A stretch of DNA of 29,888 bases from an uncultured Bacteroides sp. (GCF_910585845.1 NZ_CAJUHF010000044.1:1-29888); one strand, 5' to 3'. Shown: positions 7,026-15,108, counted from the stretch's first letter. Translations and numbers: made by a program. Notes: generated by a model from the sequence alone, not told the origin.

Positions 7026-8285
7026 ATGTTAGATATCTTTCAAGAAATATACAGCTCTATAAAGAGAAACAAGTTGCGTACGTTCCTTACAGGGTTTGCC
7101 GTGGCATGGGGCATCTTTATGCTGATTGTGTTGTTGGGTGCTGGAAACGGTCTTATTCATGCTTTCGAGCACTCTTCTTCGGAGCGTGCCCTCAATTCTA
7201 TCCGCATCTATCCGGGATGGACGTCCAAGCCCTATGAGGGACTGAAGGAGGGCCGCCGTGTACGCCTGGAGAACAGCGACCTGGAGGCTACCGAAAAATT
7301 CTTTCCGGACCACGTGACCAGTGCCGGAGCCACCGTGCGGCAGGACAACGTGAACCTCAGTTTCGGGCAAGAATATGTGAATCTCTCCCTGATGGGCGTG
7401 CATCCCAACTATACGGAGGTAGAGACCGTGAAGACTGCCGACGGACGTTTCATCAACCGGAACGACCTGAAGGAACGCCGGAAAGTCATTGTCCTACACA
7501 AGAAAACAGCCGAAGTCCTGTTCGGCAAGACGCATACCGAACCTATCGGCAAGTTTGTCAATGCAAGCGGTGTGGCCTATCAGGTGGTTGGCATCTACAA
7601 CGACCAGGGAGACCGCGGCAACAGCGAAGCCTATATCCCTTTTTCCACCTTGCAAAGCATCTATAACAAAGGAGAACAGCTGAACAGCATCATCTTCACC
7701 ACGAAGAATCTGGAGACGATAGAGAGCAACGAACAGTTTGAGAGCGCCTACCGTAAAGTGATCGGAGCCAACCGCCGTTTCGACCCTCAGGACAATAGCG
7801 CGATCTGGATCTGGAACCGTTTCACCAACTACATGCGTACGCAGAATGCAATGGGGATACTCCGCACCGCTATCTGGGTGATCGGCATCTTCACGTTGCT
7901 GAGCGGCATTGTCGGCGTTTCGAACATCATGCTGATTACCGTGAAGGAGCGGACGCGTGAGTTCGGCATCCGTAAGGCATTGGGGGCGAAACCGTTGTCC
8001 ATACTTTGGCTGATTATTGTGGAGAGCATTGCCATAACTACCTTGTTCGGCTACATAGGCATGGTGGCGGGCATCGCTGTCACGGAATGGATGAATGCCG
8101 CCTTTGGCAAGCAGACGATGGATGCAGGCTTGTTCCAGCAGACCATGTTTTCGGACCCGACTGTCGACCTGGGCATTGCCGTGCAGGCCACACTGACTTT
8201 AATCGTTGCAGGAACACTGGCAGGCTTCTTCCCTGCAAGGAAAGCGGTAAGCATACGGCCGATAGAGGCTTTGAGGGCGGATTGA
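7026..8285 (+). CDS. ABC transporter permease, MacB/FtsX type (first)
   Basis: Membrane subunit of the efflux system. In 419 residues it has the MacB topology: a short cytoplasmic N-terminus (IKRNKLRTFLTGFAVAWGIF) leading into membrane segment 1 (about 18-40), a large periplasmic MacB_PCD domain (about 45-280), then three membrane segments in the FtsX domain (about 283-305, 330-355 and 385-405). VKERTREFGIRKALGA, the cytoplasmic coupling helix that meets the ATPase, is clear, as is the terminal ARKAVSIRPIEALR. It follows the ATPase by 71 bp. The neighbouring second permease is a homologue, so the pair may form a heterodimer, unlike E. coli MacB, which is a homodimer fused to its ATPase. Confidence 0.93.
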   Translation: MLDIFQEIYSSIKRNKLRTFLTGFAVAWGIFMLIVLLGAGNGLIHAFEHSSSERALNSIRIYPGWTSKPYEGLKEGRRVRLENSDLEATEKFFPDHVTSAGATVRQDNVNLSFGQEYVNLSLMGVHPNYTEVETVKTADGRFINRNDLKERRKVIVLHKKTAEVLFGKTHTEPIGKFVNASGVAYQVVGIYNDQGDRGNSEAYIPFSTLQSIYNKGEQLNSIIFTTKNLETIESNEQFESAYRKVIGANRRFDPQDNSAIWIWNRFTNYMRTQNAMGILRTAIWVIGIFTLLSGIVGVSNIMLITVKERTREFGIRKALGAKPLSILWLIIVESIAITTLFGYIGMVAGIAVTEWMNAAFGKQTMDAGLFQQTMFSDPTVDLGIAVQATLTLIVAGTLAGFFPARKAVSIRPIEALRAD

Positions 8286-8339
8286 TGACGGATTGATAAC
8301 CACTGTTCATTCCCGATAATGACCAAGAACAGAAATATT

Positions 8340-8449
8340 CGAAGAGTATTCTGTTGCACTATAAAAGGTATTCCATTATACAATAAAAGGTATTCCACTA
8401 TACTGTAAAAGGTATTCTGTAATGCTATAAATATATGTAAACAAGCATA
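8340..8449. repeat. 22-bp tandem array B in the permease-permease gap
   Basis: Three good copies start TAAAAGGTATTC at 8362, 8384 and 8406, exactly 22 bp apart. Degenerate copies flank them at 8340 (AGTATTC in register) and 8428 (TAAATATAT). The array fills most of the 166-bp gap and ends at the start codon of the second permease (8452). Confidence 0.92.
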
Positions 8450-8451
8450 TT

Positions 8452-9696
8452 ATGAGAATAGACATAGATTCTTGTGAGGAAATCCTCATTACGATTACAA
8501 GAAACAAGACGCGGAGTCTGCTGACGGCATTCGGCGTGTTCTGGGGCATATTCATGCTGGTTGCCCTTACTGGTGGCGGACAGGCCATGCAGGAGGCCAT
8601 CAGCTCGGAGTTCAGGGGTTTTGCTACGAACTCGGCTTTTGTGGCCGCGCAGCGGACGGGAGAAGCATACAAAGGCTTCCGGAAAGGACGTTGGTGGGAC
8701 TTGGAACTTGCGGATATAGACCGCCTGCGCCGTGGGGTTCCGGAGATAGACGTCATCACGCCCTCCTTCGCCTATTGGGGAAGGACGGCTGTGTACGAAG
8801 ATAAGAAGTACGAATGCAGTGTGAAAGGGCTTTATCCTGACTACGAGCATATAGAGCACCAGGAACTTGCCTACGGACGTTTCATCAATGATGTAGATAT
8901 CAAGGAGGCACGCAAGGTTTGCGTCATAGGCAAGCGGGTGTACGAAGGGCTGTTCCGTCCGGGTGAAGATCCGTGCGGGAAATACGTCCGGATAGACGGC
9001 ATCTATTATCAGGTGATCGGCATGTGCATGTCCGTAAGCAACATGAACATACAGGGAGACGCCGAAGAAGCGGTCACCTTGCCCTACACGACCATGAAGC
9101 AGGCCTACAACTTGGGAAACCGCGTAGACGTGGTGTGCTTCACGGTGAAGCCGGACATCAAGGTGACAGACGTCCAGGAGAAGGTGGAGCGCATCGTGAA
9201 AGCAGCCCATTACATCTCGCCGGACGACAAGCAGGCGGTCATGATGCTGAATGCGGAGGCCATGTTCTCTATGGTGGACAATCTGATGACCGGCATCCGT
9301 ATCCTGATCTGGATGGTGGGGCTGGGGACGTTGCTTGCCGGAGTGATTGGTGTGTCGAACATCATGATGGTGACGGTGCGCGAGCGGACCACAGAGATCG
9401 GTATCCGTCGTGCCATCGGTGCACGGCCGAAGGACATCCTGCAACAGATCCTTTCGGAAAGCATGGTGCTGACTTCCATAGCCGGCATGGCAGGCATCTC
9501 GTTTGCCGTACTGGTGTTGCAGGTGATGGAGACGGCGGTCAACGAGCCGGGGCGTGTCACTACTCATTTTCAGGTCTCGTTCGGCCTGGCTGTGGGCACT
9601 TGTGCGCTGCTGATTCTCTTAGGGGTGCTTGCCGGACTGTTCCCTGCCTACCGCGCGATGGCTATCAAGCCCATCGAGGCTATCCGGGATGAATAA
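8452..9696 (+). CDS. ABC transporter permease, MacB/FtsX type (second)
   Basis: Second membrane subunit, 414 residues, same architecture as the gene before it: membrane segment 1 near residues 22-44 (AFGVFWGIFMLVAL), a periplasmic MacB_PCD domain, then the FtsX domain with VRERTTEIGIRRAIGARP as the coupling helix and the ending AYRAMAIKPIEAIRDE. Identity with the first permease is moderate and spread over the whole length, which fits an old duplication. It lies between two different 22-bp arrays. With the ATPase, fusion protein and outer membrane protein it should form one envelope-spanning exporter. Confidence 0.93.
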   Translation: MRIDIDSCEEILITITRNKTRSLLTAFGVFWGIFMLVALTGGGQAMQEAISSEFRGFATNSAFVAAQRTGEAYKGFRKGRWWDLELADIDRLRRGVPEIDVITPSFAYWGRTAVYEDKKYECSVKGLYPDYEHIEHQELAYGRFINDVDIKEARKVCVIGKRVYEGLFRPGEDPCGKYVRIDGIYYQVIGMCMSVSNMNIQGDAEEAVTLPYTTMKQAYNLGNRVDVVCFTVKPDIKVTDVQEKVERIVKAAHYISPDDKQAVMMLNAEAMFSMVDNLMTGIRILIWMVGLGTLLAGVIGVSNIMMVTVRERTTEIGIRRAIGARPKDILQQILSESMVLTSIAGMAGISFAVLVLQVMETAVNEPGRVTTHFQVSFGLAVGTCALLILLGVLAGLFPAYRAMAIKPIEAIRDE

Positions 9697-9721
9697 AAGA
9701 GAGACGAACCGTGACAATACA

Positions 9722-9809
9722 ATGAGAAAAGAGAATAAATAATATGAGAAAAGAACATAAATACAATGGGAAAAGCAAATAAATAATATGAGAAAAGAAA
9801 AACAATAAC
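9722..9809. repeat. 22-bp tandem array C before the fusion protein gene
   Basis: Units start ATGAGAAAAG at 9722, 9744 and 9788 and ATGGGAAAAG at 9766, all 22 bp apart, with A/T-rich tails. A degenerate copy follows at 9810 (ATAAGAA), and a weaker one may precede at 9700. The true start of the next gene (ATGAAAAAG at 9821) resembles the unit but lies 1.5 units after the last copy. The unit has no similarity to arrays B or A. Confidence 0.93.
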
Positions 9810-9820
9810 ATAAGAATCAT

Positions 9821-10918
9821 ATGAAAAAGTATCTGAAAATCGCATTATTGGCAGTTGTGGCTGCCATTTTCATCTTTACGTTCGTGTTCCTTTACCGGAA
9901 GTCCAGGCCGAAGGTGACGCTCTATGAAACGGTGGCGCCCGCGGTGGCCGACCTGGAGAAAACAACAGTGGCAACCGGAAAGGTAGAGCCGAGAGACGAG
10001 ATCCTGATCAAGCCCCAGATATCGGGTATCATCGATGAAGTCTACAAAGAAGCCGGACAGAACGTCCGCAAAGGCGAGGTGATAGCCAAGGTGAAGGTGA
10101 TTCCCGAGCTGGGGACACTGAATGCCGCAGAGAGCCGCGTGCGCCTGGCGGAGCTGAATGCCCGTCAGGGAGAGATGGACTTTGCCCGCATGGAGAAACT
10201 CTTCAATGACCGGCTGGTCAGCCGCGAGGAGTACGAAAAGGCGGAGGTGAGCGTGAAGCAGGCGCGCGAGGAGCTACAGACGGCAAAGGATAATCTGGAG
10301 ATCGTGAAGGAGGGCATCACCAAGAGCAACGCCTCCTTCTCGAGCACACTGATCCGCTCCACCATCGACGGGTTGATACTGGACGTTCCGGTGAAGGCGG
10401 GCAACTCGGTGATTATGAGCAATACGTTCAACGACGGAACCACGATTGCCACGGTGGCCAACATGAACGACCTGATATTCCGCGGAAAGATTGACGAGAC
10501 CGAGGTAGGCCGCGTGCACGAAGGCATGCCGGTGAAGCTGACGATAGGCGCGCTGCAGAACCTGTCGTTCGACGCGACGCTGGAGTACATCTCTCCGAAG
10601 GGGGTGGAAGAGAACGGTGCGAACCAGTTTGAGATAAAGGCGGCCGTGCGGGTGCCGGACTCGGTGGTGGTCCGTTCGGGCTATTCGGCCAATGCGGAGA
10701 TTGTGCTCGAGCGTGCGCATCAGGCGCTCACCCTGCCCGAAAGCACGATTGAGTTCAGCGGCGACAGCACGTTTGTGTATCTGCTGACGGACAGCGTGCC
10801 CCAGCAGAAGTTCGAGCGCCGCGCCGTGCGTGTAGGCATGAGCGACGGCATCAAGATCGTCATCCGCGAGGGCGTGGACGGCAAGAGCCGCGTGCGCGGT
10901 GCGGAGAAGAAAGACTAA
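9821..10918 (+). CDS. Efflux membrane fusion protein (HlyD/MacA type)
   Basis: Periplasmic adaptor linking the inner-membrane permeases with the outer-membrane channel. The 365-residue protein has one N-terminal membrane anchor (KIALLAVVAAIFIFTFVFLY, about residues 6-25), then a lipoyl/barrel-sandwich half (KPQISGIIDEVYKEAGQNVRKGEVIA). A long alpha-helical hairpin follows (about 90-165, heptad-like, LNARQGEMDFARMEKLF and later EELQTAKDNLEIVKEG), then the second lipoyl half (IRSTIDGLILDVPVKAGNSV) and beta-barrel and membrane-proximal domains. It is the usual MacA/AcrA order. The gene follows array C and precedes the TolC-like gene by 48 bp. GC content at third positions is higher than in the first operon genes. 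Confidence 0.93.
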   Translation: MKKYLKIALLAVVAAIFIFTFVFLYRKSRPKVTLYETVAPAVADLEKTTVATGKVEPRDEILIKPQISGIIDEVYKEAGQNVRKGEVIAKVKVIPELGTLNAAESRVRLAELNARQGEMDFARMEKLFNDRLVSREEYEKAEVSVKQAREELQTAKDNLEIVKEGITKSNASFSSTLIRSTIDGLILDVPVKAGNSVIMSNTFNDGTTIATVANMNDLIFRGKIDETEVGRVHEGMPVKLTIGALQNLSFDATLEYISPKGVEENGANQFEIKAAVRVPDSVVVRSGYSANAEIVLERAHQALTLPESTIEFSGDSTFVYLLTDSVPQQKFERRAVRVGMSDGIKIVIREGVDGKSRVRGAEKKD

Positions 10919-10966
10919 ACGGGTGTCGCGGCACCATTTATCATAACCCCATAGAATTGTAGAAAG

Positions 10967-12295
10967 ATGAAGAAGAGACTGATTATAGCCTGCCTCGTGC
11001 CGTGCGCTGTCTGGGCACAGGCACAGGAGGAATGGACCTTGCGCCGTTGCATCGACCATGCCATCGACCATAACATAGAGATCCGTCGCGCGGAGAATGC
11101 CGCGGAACAGAGCGCAGTGGGCGTGAACACCGCCAAGTGGGCGCGCCTGCCGAACCTGAACGGCGGAGCGGGGCAGAACTGGAACTGGGGACGCACGCAG
11201 ACGGCGGTGAAGGATGAGGCCACGGGCGACTATTCTACGGTGTACGTCAATACGAACAGCACCAGCACCAGCATGTCGCTCTCCACCACCGTCCCCCTGT
11301 TCACCGGGTTGGAGCTTCCGAACCAGTATGCGCTGGCCAAGCTGAACTTCAAGGCCGCCGTTGCGGATTTGGAGAGGGCGAAGGAGGACATCTCCATCAA
11401 TGTGGCCTCCGCCTACCTGCTGGCACTGCTCGACAAGGAGCTGCACCAGGTGGCCCTCGGACAGGTGGAGCTGAGCCGGGAGCAACTGGCACGTCTCACG
11501 CGGCTTGCCGAGCTGGGGAAGGCGTCGCCCGCCGAAGTGGCCGAGGCGAAGGCGCGTGTGGCGCAGGACGAGATGAATGCCGTGCAGGCGGACAACAACT
11601 ACCGGTTGGCACTGCTCGACCTGAGCCAGCTGATCGAGCTGGAGACGCCCGAAGGACTGGCGCTGCCCCGTCCGGCGGCGATGTCGGACCTGCCCGTCCT
11701 GACGCCGCCGGACGAGGTCTATCAGACCGCCCTGACGGCAAAGGCAGCCGTGCGTGCCGCGCAATACCGTCTGGAAGGCAGCAAGCACAGCATCCGCATC
11801 GCGCAGAGCAACTATTACCCCCAGCTCAGCCTGAACGGCAGTCTGGGGACGAACTACTATTCCACGCTTGAGCGCAGTTTCAGCCGGCAGATGCGCGACA
11901 ACTTCAGCAAGTACGTGGGCTTCAACCTCAGCGTGCCCGTCTTCAACCGCTTCTCCACCCGCAACCGGGTGCGTGTGGCGCGGCTTCAGCAGGAGGAGTA
12001 TGCGTTGCAGTTGGACAACGTGAAGAAGGCGCTTTACAAGGAGATACAGCAGGCGTGGTACACCGCCTTGGCCTCCGAGAGCAAGTACACCAGCAGCCGT
12101 ACGGCGGCCGAGGCCAGTAAGGAGGCGTTCAGGCTGATGAGCGAGAAGTACGACAACGGCAAGGCGACCGCCGTGGAGTATAACGAGGCGAAGCAGAACC
12201 TCATGAGGGCACAGTCCGACGAGCTGCAGGCGAAGTATGAATACCTGTTCCGTACGAAGATACTGGATTTCTATAAGGGGGTGGCGATCGAGTAG
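10967..12295 (+). CDS. TolC-like outer membrane efflux protein
   Basis: Outer-membrane channel of the exporter. The 442-residue protein has a short signal peptide (MKKRLIIACLVPCAVWAQA) and then two outer membrane efflux protein repeats. These are visible as paired long helices: EEWTLRRCIDHAIDHNIEIR at the start, and LARLTRLAELGKASPAEVAEAKAR and KYDNGKATAVEYNEAKQNLMRAQ at equivalent positions of the two halves. Length is typical. It ends the operon. A 22/11-bp array begins within a few bases of its stop codon. Third positions are rich in G (GAG, GTG, CTG, AAG), in contrast with the C-rich genes that follow. Confidence 0.94.
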   Translation: MKKRLIIACLVPCAVWAQAQEEWTLRRCIDHAIDHNIEIRRAENAAEQSAVGVNTAKWARLPNLNGGAGQNWNWGRTQTAVKDEATGDYSTVYVNTNSTSTSMSLSTTVPLFTGLELPNQYALAKLNFKAAVADLERAKEDISINVASAYLLALLDKELHQVALGQVELSREQLARLTRLAELGKASPAEVAEAKARVAQDEMNAVQADNNYRLALLDLSQLIELETPEGLALPRPAAMSDLPVLTPPDEVYQTALTAKAAVRAAQYRLEGSKHSIRIAQSNYYPQLSLNGSLGTNYYSTLERSFSRQMRDNFSKYVGFNLSVPVFNRFSTRNRVRVARLQQEEYALQLDNVKKALYKEIQQAWYTALASESKYTSSRTAAEASKEAFRLMSEKYDNGKATAVEYNEAKQNLMRAQSDELQAKYEYLFRTKILDFYKGVAIE

Positions 12296-12298
12296 GTA

Positions 12299-12386
12299 TC
12301 GGGGAGTGGTGCGCGTCGCGTGCGGGAAGGCTGCGGGATGTGTGCGGGAAGACTGCGCGTCGCGTGCAAGAAGGCTGCGGATGGCA
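12299..12386. repeat. 11/22-bp tandem array D after the TolC-like gene
   Basis: Seven 11-bp units run without gaps from 12310: TGCGCGTCGCG, TGCGGGAAGGC, TGCGGGATGTG, TGCGGGAAGAC, TGCGCGTCGCG, TGCAAGAAGGC and TGCGGATGGCA. Alternate units are more alike, so there is also a 22-bp period. A degenerate unit may precede at 12299. The array starts 3 bp after the stop codon and is G/C-rich, unlike arrays A-C. Confidence 0.93.
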
Positions 12387-12512
12387 AGCCCTGTGTGGAC
12401 ACTCAAATCCAACAATGCAACTATAACGCAGCGGGAAAACGCCATTTAACATCCTTTGATACTATGGAGCCGATATGTTAACGCTACGGTTCCATTTTAA
12501 CACCAGTCGTTA

Positions 12513-12578
12513 GGACTGGGAGTGTACTAGCGAGGTACTGGCGGGGTACTGGGGGGGGTAGTGGCGGCGGAGTGGCTG
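12513..12578. repeat. 11-bp tandem array E, six units
   Basis: Consecutive 11-bp units from 12513: GGACTGGGAGT, GTACTAGCGAG, GTACTGGCGGG, GTACTGGGGGG, GGTAGTGGCGG and CGGAGTGGCTG. The three GTACT units are the clearest; the first and the last two are degenerate but in register. Confidence 0.88.
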
Positions 12579-12647
12579 AAAAACGATGAAATTTCGACAA
12601 AAATATTAATCTTATTTAACCGGTTTCCGTGAACCGTTTTTCAGCCA
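12573..12647 (+). other. 13-bp inverted repeat, possible operon-end hairpin
   Basis: TGGCTGAAAAACG (12573-12585) and CGTTTTTCAGCCA (12635-12647) are perfect inverses, separated by 49 nt of A/T-rich sequence. One arm lies at the end of array E, the other in the first unit of repeat F. It could form a long hairpin at the end of the efflux transcript. No T-run follows at once, so a classical terminator is doubtful. Confidence 0.6.
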
Positions 12648-12690
12648 TGCATCATATTTCCGTGAACCCTTTTTCGGCCGTCCCCCGCAA
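12625..12690. repeat. 33-bp direct repeat F, two units
   Basis: TTCCGTGAACCGTTTTTCAG (from 12625) is repeated as TTCCGTGAACCCTTTTTCGG (from 12658), exactly 33 bp later. The first two thirds of each unit are well conserved and the last 11 bp are not. Confidence 0.85.
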
Positions 12691-12715
12691 GACGCGCTAT
12701 TTGGCATGCCGGATG

Positions 12716-12803
12716 CCTTCCCTTTTCCTCCGAAAAACCTTCCGCTTTCGCCCGGAAAACCTCCCCCTTTCTCCCGAAACGCCTCCCCGAAACGCCCCTC
12801 CTT
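12716..12803. repeat. 22-bp tandem array G, four units
   Basis: Units begin with CCT at 12716, 12738, 12760 and 12782: CCTTCCCTTTTCCTCCGAAA, CCTTCCGCTTTCGCCCGGAA, CCTCCCCCTTTCTCCCGAAA and CCTCCCCGAAACGCCCCTCC. The strand is strongly pyrimidine-rich. The array ends 43 bp before the promoter box of the next gene. Confidence 0.9.
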
Positions 12804-12846
12804 CTTTTTTCCCCCTATCCCTATATCCATTCTGACCGATTTCATG

Positions 12847-12854
12847 TATATTTG
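12847..12854 (+). promoter_or_regulatory. -7 box immediately before the glycosyltransferase ATG
   Basis: TATATTTG is a perfect TAnnTTTG ending only four bases before the ATG at 12859. Transcription would begin about at the start codon, so the mRNA would have almost no leader. No clear TTTG is found 19-21 bp upstream. Confidence 0.55.
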
Positions 12855-12858
12855 CCGT

Positions 12859-13812
12859 ATGAATCCATTCGTCAGCATAATCATCCCCTTCTACGGCGAG
12901 GCAGACCCTGCCTTGTTGCAGCGCGCCCTCGACTCCATACGCGGACAGGGGATGGCGGAAGAAGAATACGAAATCATCATCACCGACGATGCCGGCCGGA
13001 CCACTGGCGGCGCGCGCAACAACGGCATGCGGCAGGCCCGGGGCGAGTACCTGCTCTTTGTCGATGCCGACGACATCCTGCTGCCCCGTGCCCTCCCCCC
13101 CTGCCTGACACTCCTGAGGCAGCACTCGCCCGACATCCTGCGTTTCGGCTTCCGCCAGATACGGCGCGGCACGACTCCCGCCCCGCCTCCCCAGCCCCAC
13201 GTACAGCCGCCCACATTCACCCGATACCCCTCCGGCCCCCACTATATGCTGTCCACCAACTTCCTGGGCGTCGTCTGGGCGCACCTCTTCCGCCGCGACA
13301 TGCTCGAAGCAGCCCGCCTCACCTTCTGCGAGACCAGTCTCTTCGAAGACGAAGAATTCGTGGCCAAAGCCTATTACCACGCCCGAAGCATGCTCGTAGC
13401 CCCCTGTCAGGCCTACGGCTACAGCTGCCTGCCCTACGGCTACAACTCTCTGCCCGACTCACGCTCTCTGCCCGACACAGCGCTCGCCCGCTCTAAGAAA
13501 ATGGACGCCTTCTGCTTCATGCTCCTTCGCCTGAAAGCACTCCACAGTTCCGCGCAGCCGAACACCCTGCCCGAGAAAGCCCTGTGCCGCAGGATACGCT
13601 TCCTCACGATAGACTACATCCGCCGGATGCGGTACGACCGATGCCGCATCAACGAGATAAACCGCCGGCTGTCATTCATCAAGCACGTCGGACTCTTGCC
13701 CTTGCCCCACCAAGCATACGGCTGGAAGTACCGCCTCACAGCCCTTCTCGTCAACCTCTATGCCCGATTGTTCTTACGAAGATACAAACCCCTATACCCC
13801 ACCTGCCTATGA
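12859..13812 (+). CDS. Family 2 glycosyltransferase
   Basis: Transfers a sugar from a nucleotide-sugar donor to a glycan acceptor, probably at the cytoplasmic membrane face in surface polysaccharide synthesis. The 317-residue protein begins directly with the GT-A fold: VSIIIPFYGEADPALLQRAL (5-24), EIIITDDAG (38-46), ARNNGMRQARGEYLLFVDADD (52-72) with the metal-binding DAD at 69-71, and an acidic ETSLFEDEEF motif near residue 160. No membrane segment is evident. A short internal repeat (YGYSCLP, YGYNSLP, then DSRSLP) comes from 21-bp duplications at 13412-13453. Third positions are rich in C. The stop overlaps the start of the next gene by ATGA. Donor and acceptor are unknown. Confidence 0.9.
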   Translation: MNPFVSIIIPFYGEADPALLQRALDSIRGQGMAEEEYEIIITDDAGRTTGGARNNGMRQARGEYLLFVDADDILLPRALPPCLTLLRQHSPDILRFGFRQIRRGTTPAPPPQPHVQPPTFTRYPSGPHYMLSTNFLGVVWAHLFRRDMLEAARLTFCETSLFEDEEFVAKAYYHARSMLVAPCQAYGYSCLPYGYNSLPDSRSLPDTALARSKKMDAFCFMLLRLKALHSSAQPNTLPEKALCRRIRFLTIDYIRRMRYDRCRINEINRRLSFIKHVGLLPLPHQAYGWKYRLTALLVNLYARLFLRRYKPLYPTCL

Positions 13813-14906
13813 AAATACTGCTACTCGGAGAATTTAGCGGCCTGCACTGGAACCTTGCCGAAGGCCTGCGCGCCTTAGGATGCCACGTCACCGTAGCCTC
13901 CGACGGCTGCGGCTGGCGCAACTACCCGCGCGACATCGCCCTCGACCGCCCGACCGACAGCCTGCGCCACGGCATCGCCTGCCTCCTGAGCATCCTGCGA
14001 CACCTGCCCGAATTCCGCGGATACGACGTAGTCCAGCTCATCAGCCCCTACTTCCTCCGCCTGCGGAGCGAACGCACCCTGCCCGTCTACCGCTACCTGA
14101 AGCGCCACAACGGCAAAGTCTTCCTGGGCGCCTTCGGCACCGACTACTACTACGCCCGCGCCTGCATGGAGACCGATACCTTCCGATACTCCGACTTCAA
14201 GATAGGCGACCGATACCGCGACACCCCCTTCAACCGCGTCACCCTCCAAGACTGGTACCACGGCGCCTCCGCCCGCGCCACCCGCGCCATTGCCCAGACC
14301 TGCGACGGAATCATCGCCTGCCTGTGGGAATACTACGTCTCCTACCGGCCCCACTTCCCCCGGAAGACCGTCTTCATCCCCCTGCCCATCGACCGGCGCG
14401 AAATCGTCCCGCGCGTGCGCGCCGTGCCCCAAGTCCTCAACTTCTTCGTCGGCGTGCAGACGGCACGCAGCAACCTGAAGGGAACGGACATCATGCTCCC
14501 CGTCCTCCGCCAGGTGCAACGGCGATACCCCGACCTCTGCCGCATCACCGAAGTGCACGACGTCCCCTACGACCGCTACCGGCAGCTGATGGACGACGCC
14601 GACGTCCAGTTGGACCAACTCTACTCCTACACCCCCTCCATGAACTCCCTGCTCGCCATGGCCAAGGGCCTGACCGTAGTGGGAGGCGGCGAACCCGAAA
14701 ACTATGACATCATCAACGAACCCCGCCTACGCCCCATCATCAACGTCCTGCCCGACCGGCAGGACATCTACCGGAAGCTGGAAGACCTTGTCCTCCACCG
14801 CGAACGCATCCCCGAACTCTCGGCACAGAGCATCGAATACGTGGCACGGCATCACGACCACATCGAGGTGGCCCGCCGCTACCTCGACTTCTGGAGCAGA
14901 CGGTAA
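13809..14906 (+). CDS. GT4-like (GT-B fold) glycosyltransferase
   Basis: A 365-residue protein with the look of a GT-B glycosyltransferase: N-terminal Rossmann start MKILLLGEFSGLHWNLAEGL (1-20), and a C-terminal donor-binding region with PLPIDRREI, DVPYDRYRQLMDDADVQLDQ, then SMNSLLAMAKGLTVVGGGEPE, in which the E is near the position of the conserved glutamates of the family. No signal peptide or membrane segment is seen. It is translationally coupled to the upstream family 2 enzyme (ATGA overlap), so the two probably act on the same glycan. C-rich codon use continues. The family assignment is by fold-level similarity; the substrate is not known. Confidence 0.82.
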   Translation: MKILLLGEFSGLHWNLAEGLRALGCHVTVASDGCGWRNYPRDIALDRPTDSLRHGIACLLSILRHLPEFRGYDVVQLISPYFLRLRSERTLPVYRYLKRHNGKVFLGAFGTDYYYARACMETDTFRYSDFKIGDRYRDTPFNRVTLQDWYHGASARATRAIAQTCDGIIACLWEYYVSYRPHFPRKTVFIPLPIDRREIVPRVRAVPQVLNFFVGVQTARSNLKGTDIMLPVLRQVQRRYPDLCRITEVHDVPYDRYRQLMDDADVQLDQLYSYTPSMNSLLAMAKGLTVVGGGEPENYDIINEPRLRPIINVLPDRQDIYRKLEDLVLHRERIPELSAQSIEYVARHHDHIEVARRYLDFWSRR

Positions 14907-15108
14907 ACATCGTCCCGCCCTTGTCTCGCTTTTGCCTCGTTCTTCTATCCTCGTGTCGGCTTTTTTCTGTACACTTTCCCCCTCCTCGCAGTCCTTCTTC
15001 CTCCCTTCGGGACGCATGCGCGAGGGGCAGATTGACCCTTCGTCGGACGGATTTCACCTTTCGCACGGACATGCCTTTTCCTCTGTCGCATAGCCCCCCC
15101 CTTAAGGT

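Larger units (their letters stand above)
12296..12858. other. 563-bp gap largely made of stacked tandem arrays
   Basis: Between the TolC-like gene and the first glycosyltransferase I see no gene. The gap holds array D (12299-12386), array E (12513-12578), the 33-bp repeat F (12625-12690), array G (12716-12803) and a promoter box (12847-12854). Only 12387-12501 seems free of repeats. The first half is G-rich on this strand and the second half C-rich. Confidence 0.85.

Noticed and set aside
10274..12445. 723-codon minus-strand frame
   Set aside because: A shadow of the G/C-rich fusion protein and TolC-like genes; composition is rich in His, Arg and Leu without any domain.
12440..12500. A dif-like recombination site at the composition switch
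   Set aside because: TTAACAT and ATGTTAA occur as an inverted pair, but they are about 24 bp apart, far more than the 6-8 bp centre of a XerC/XerD site.
12573..12647. Inverted repeat as ends of a small mobile element
   Set aside because: Only 75 bp across, no target duplication seen, and no transposase.
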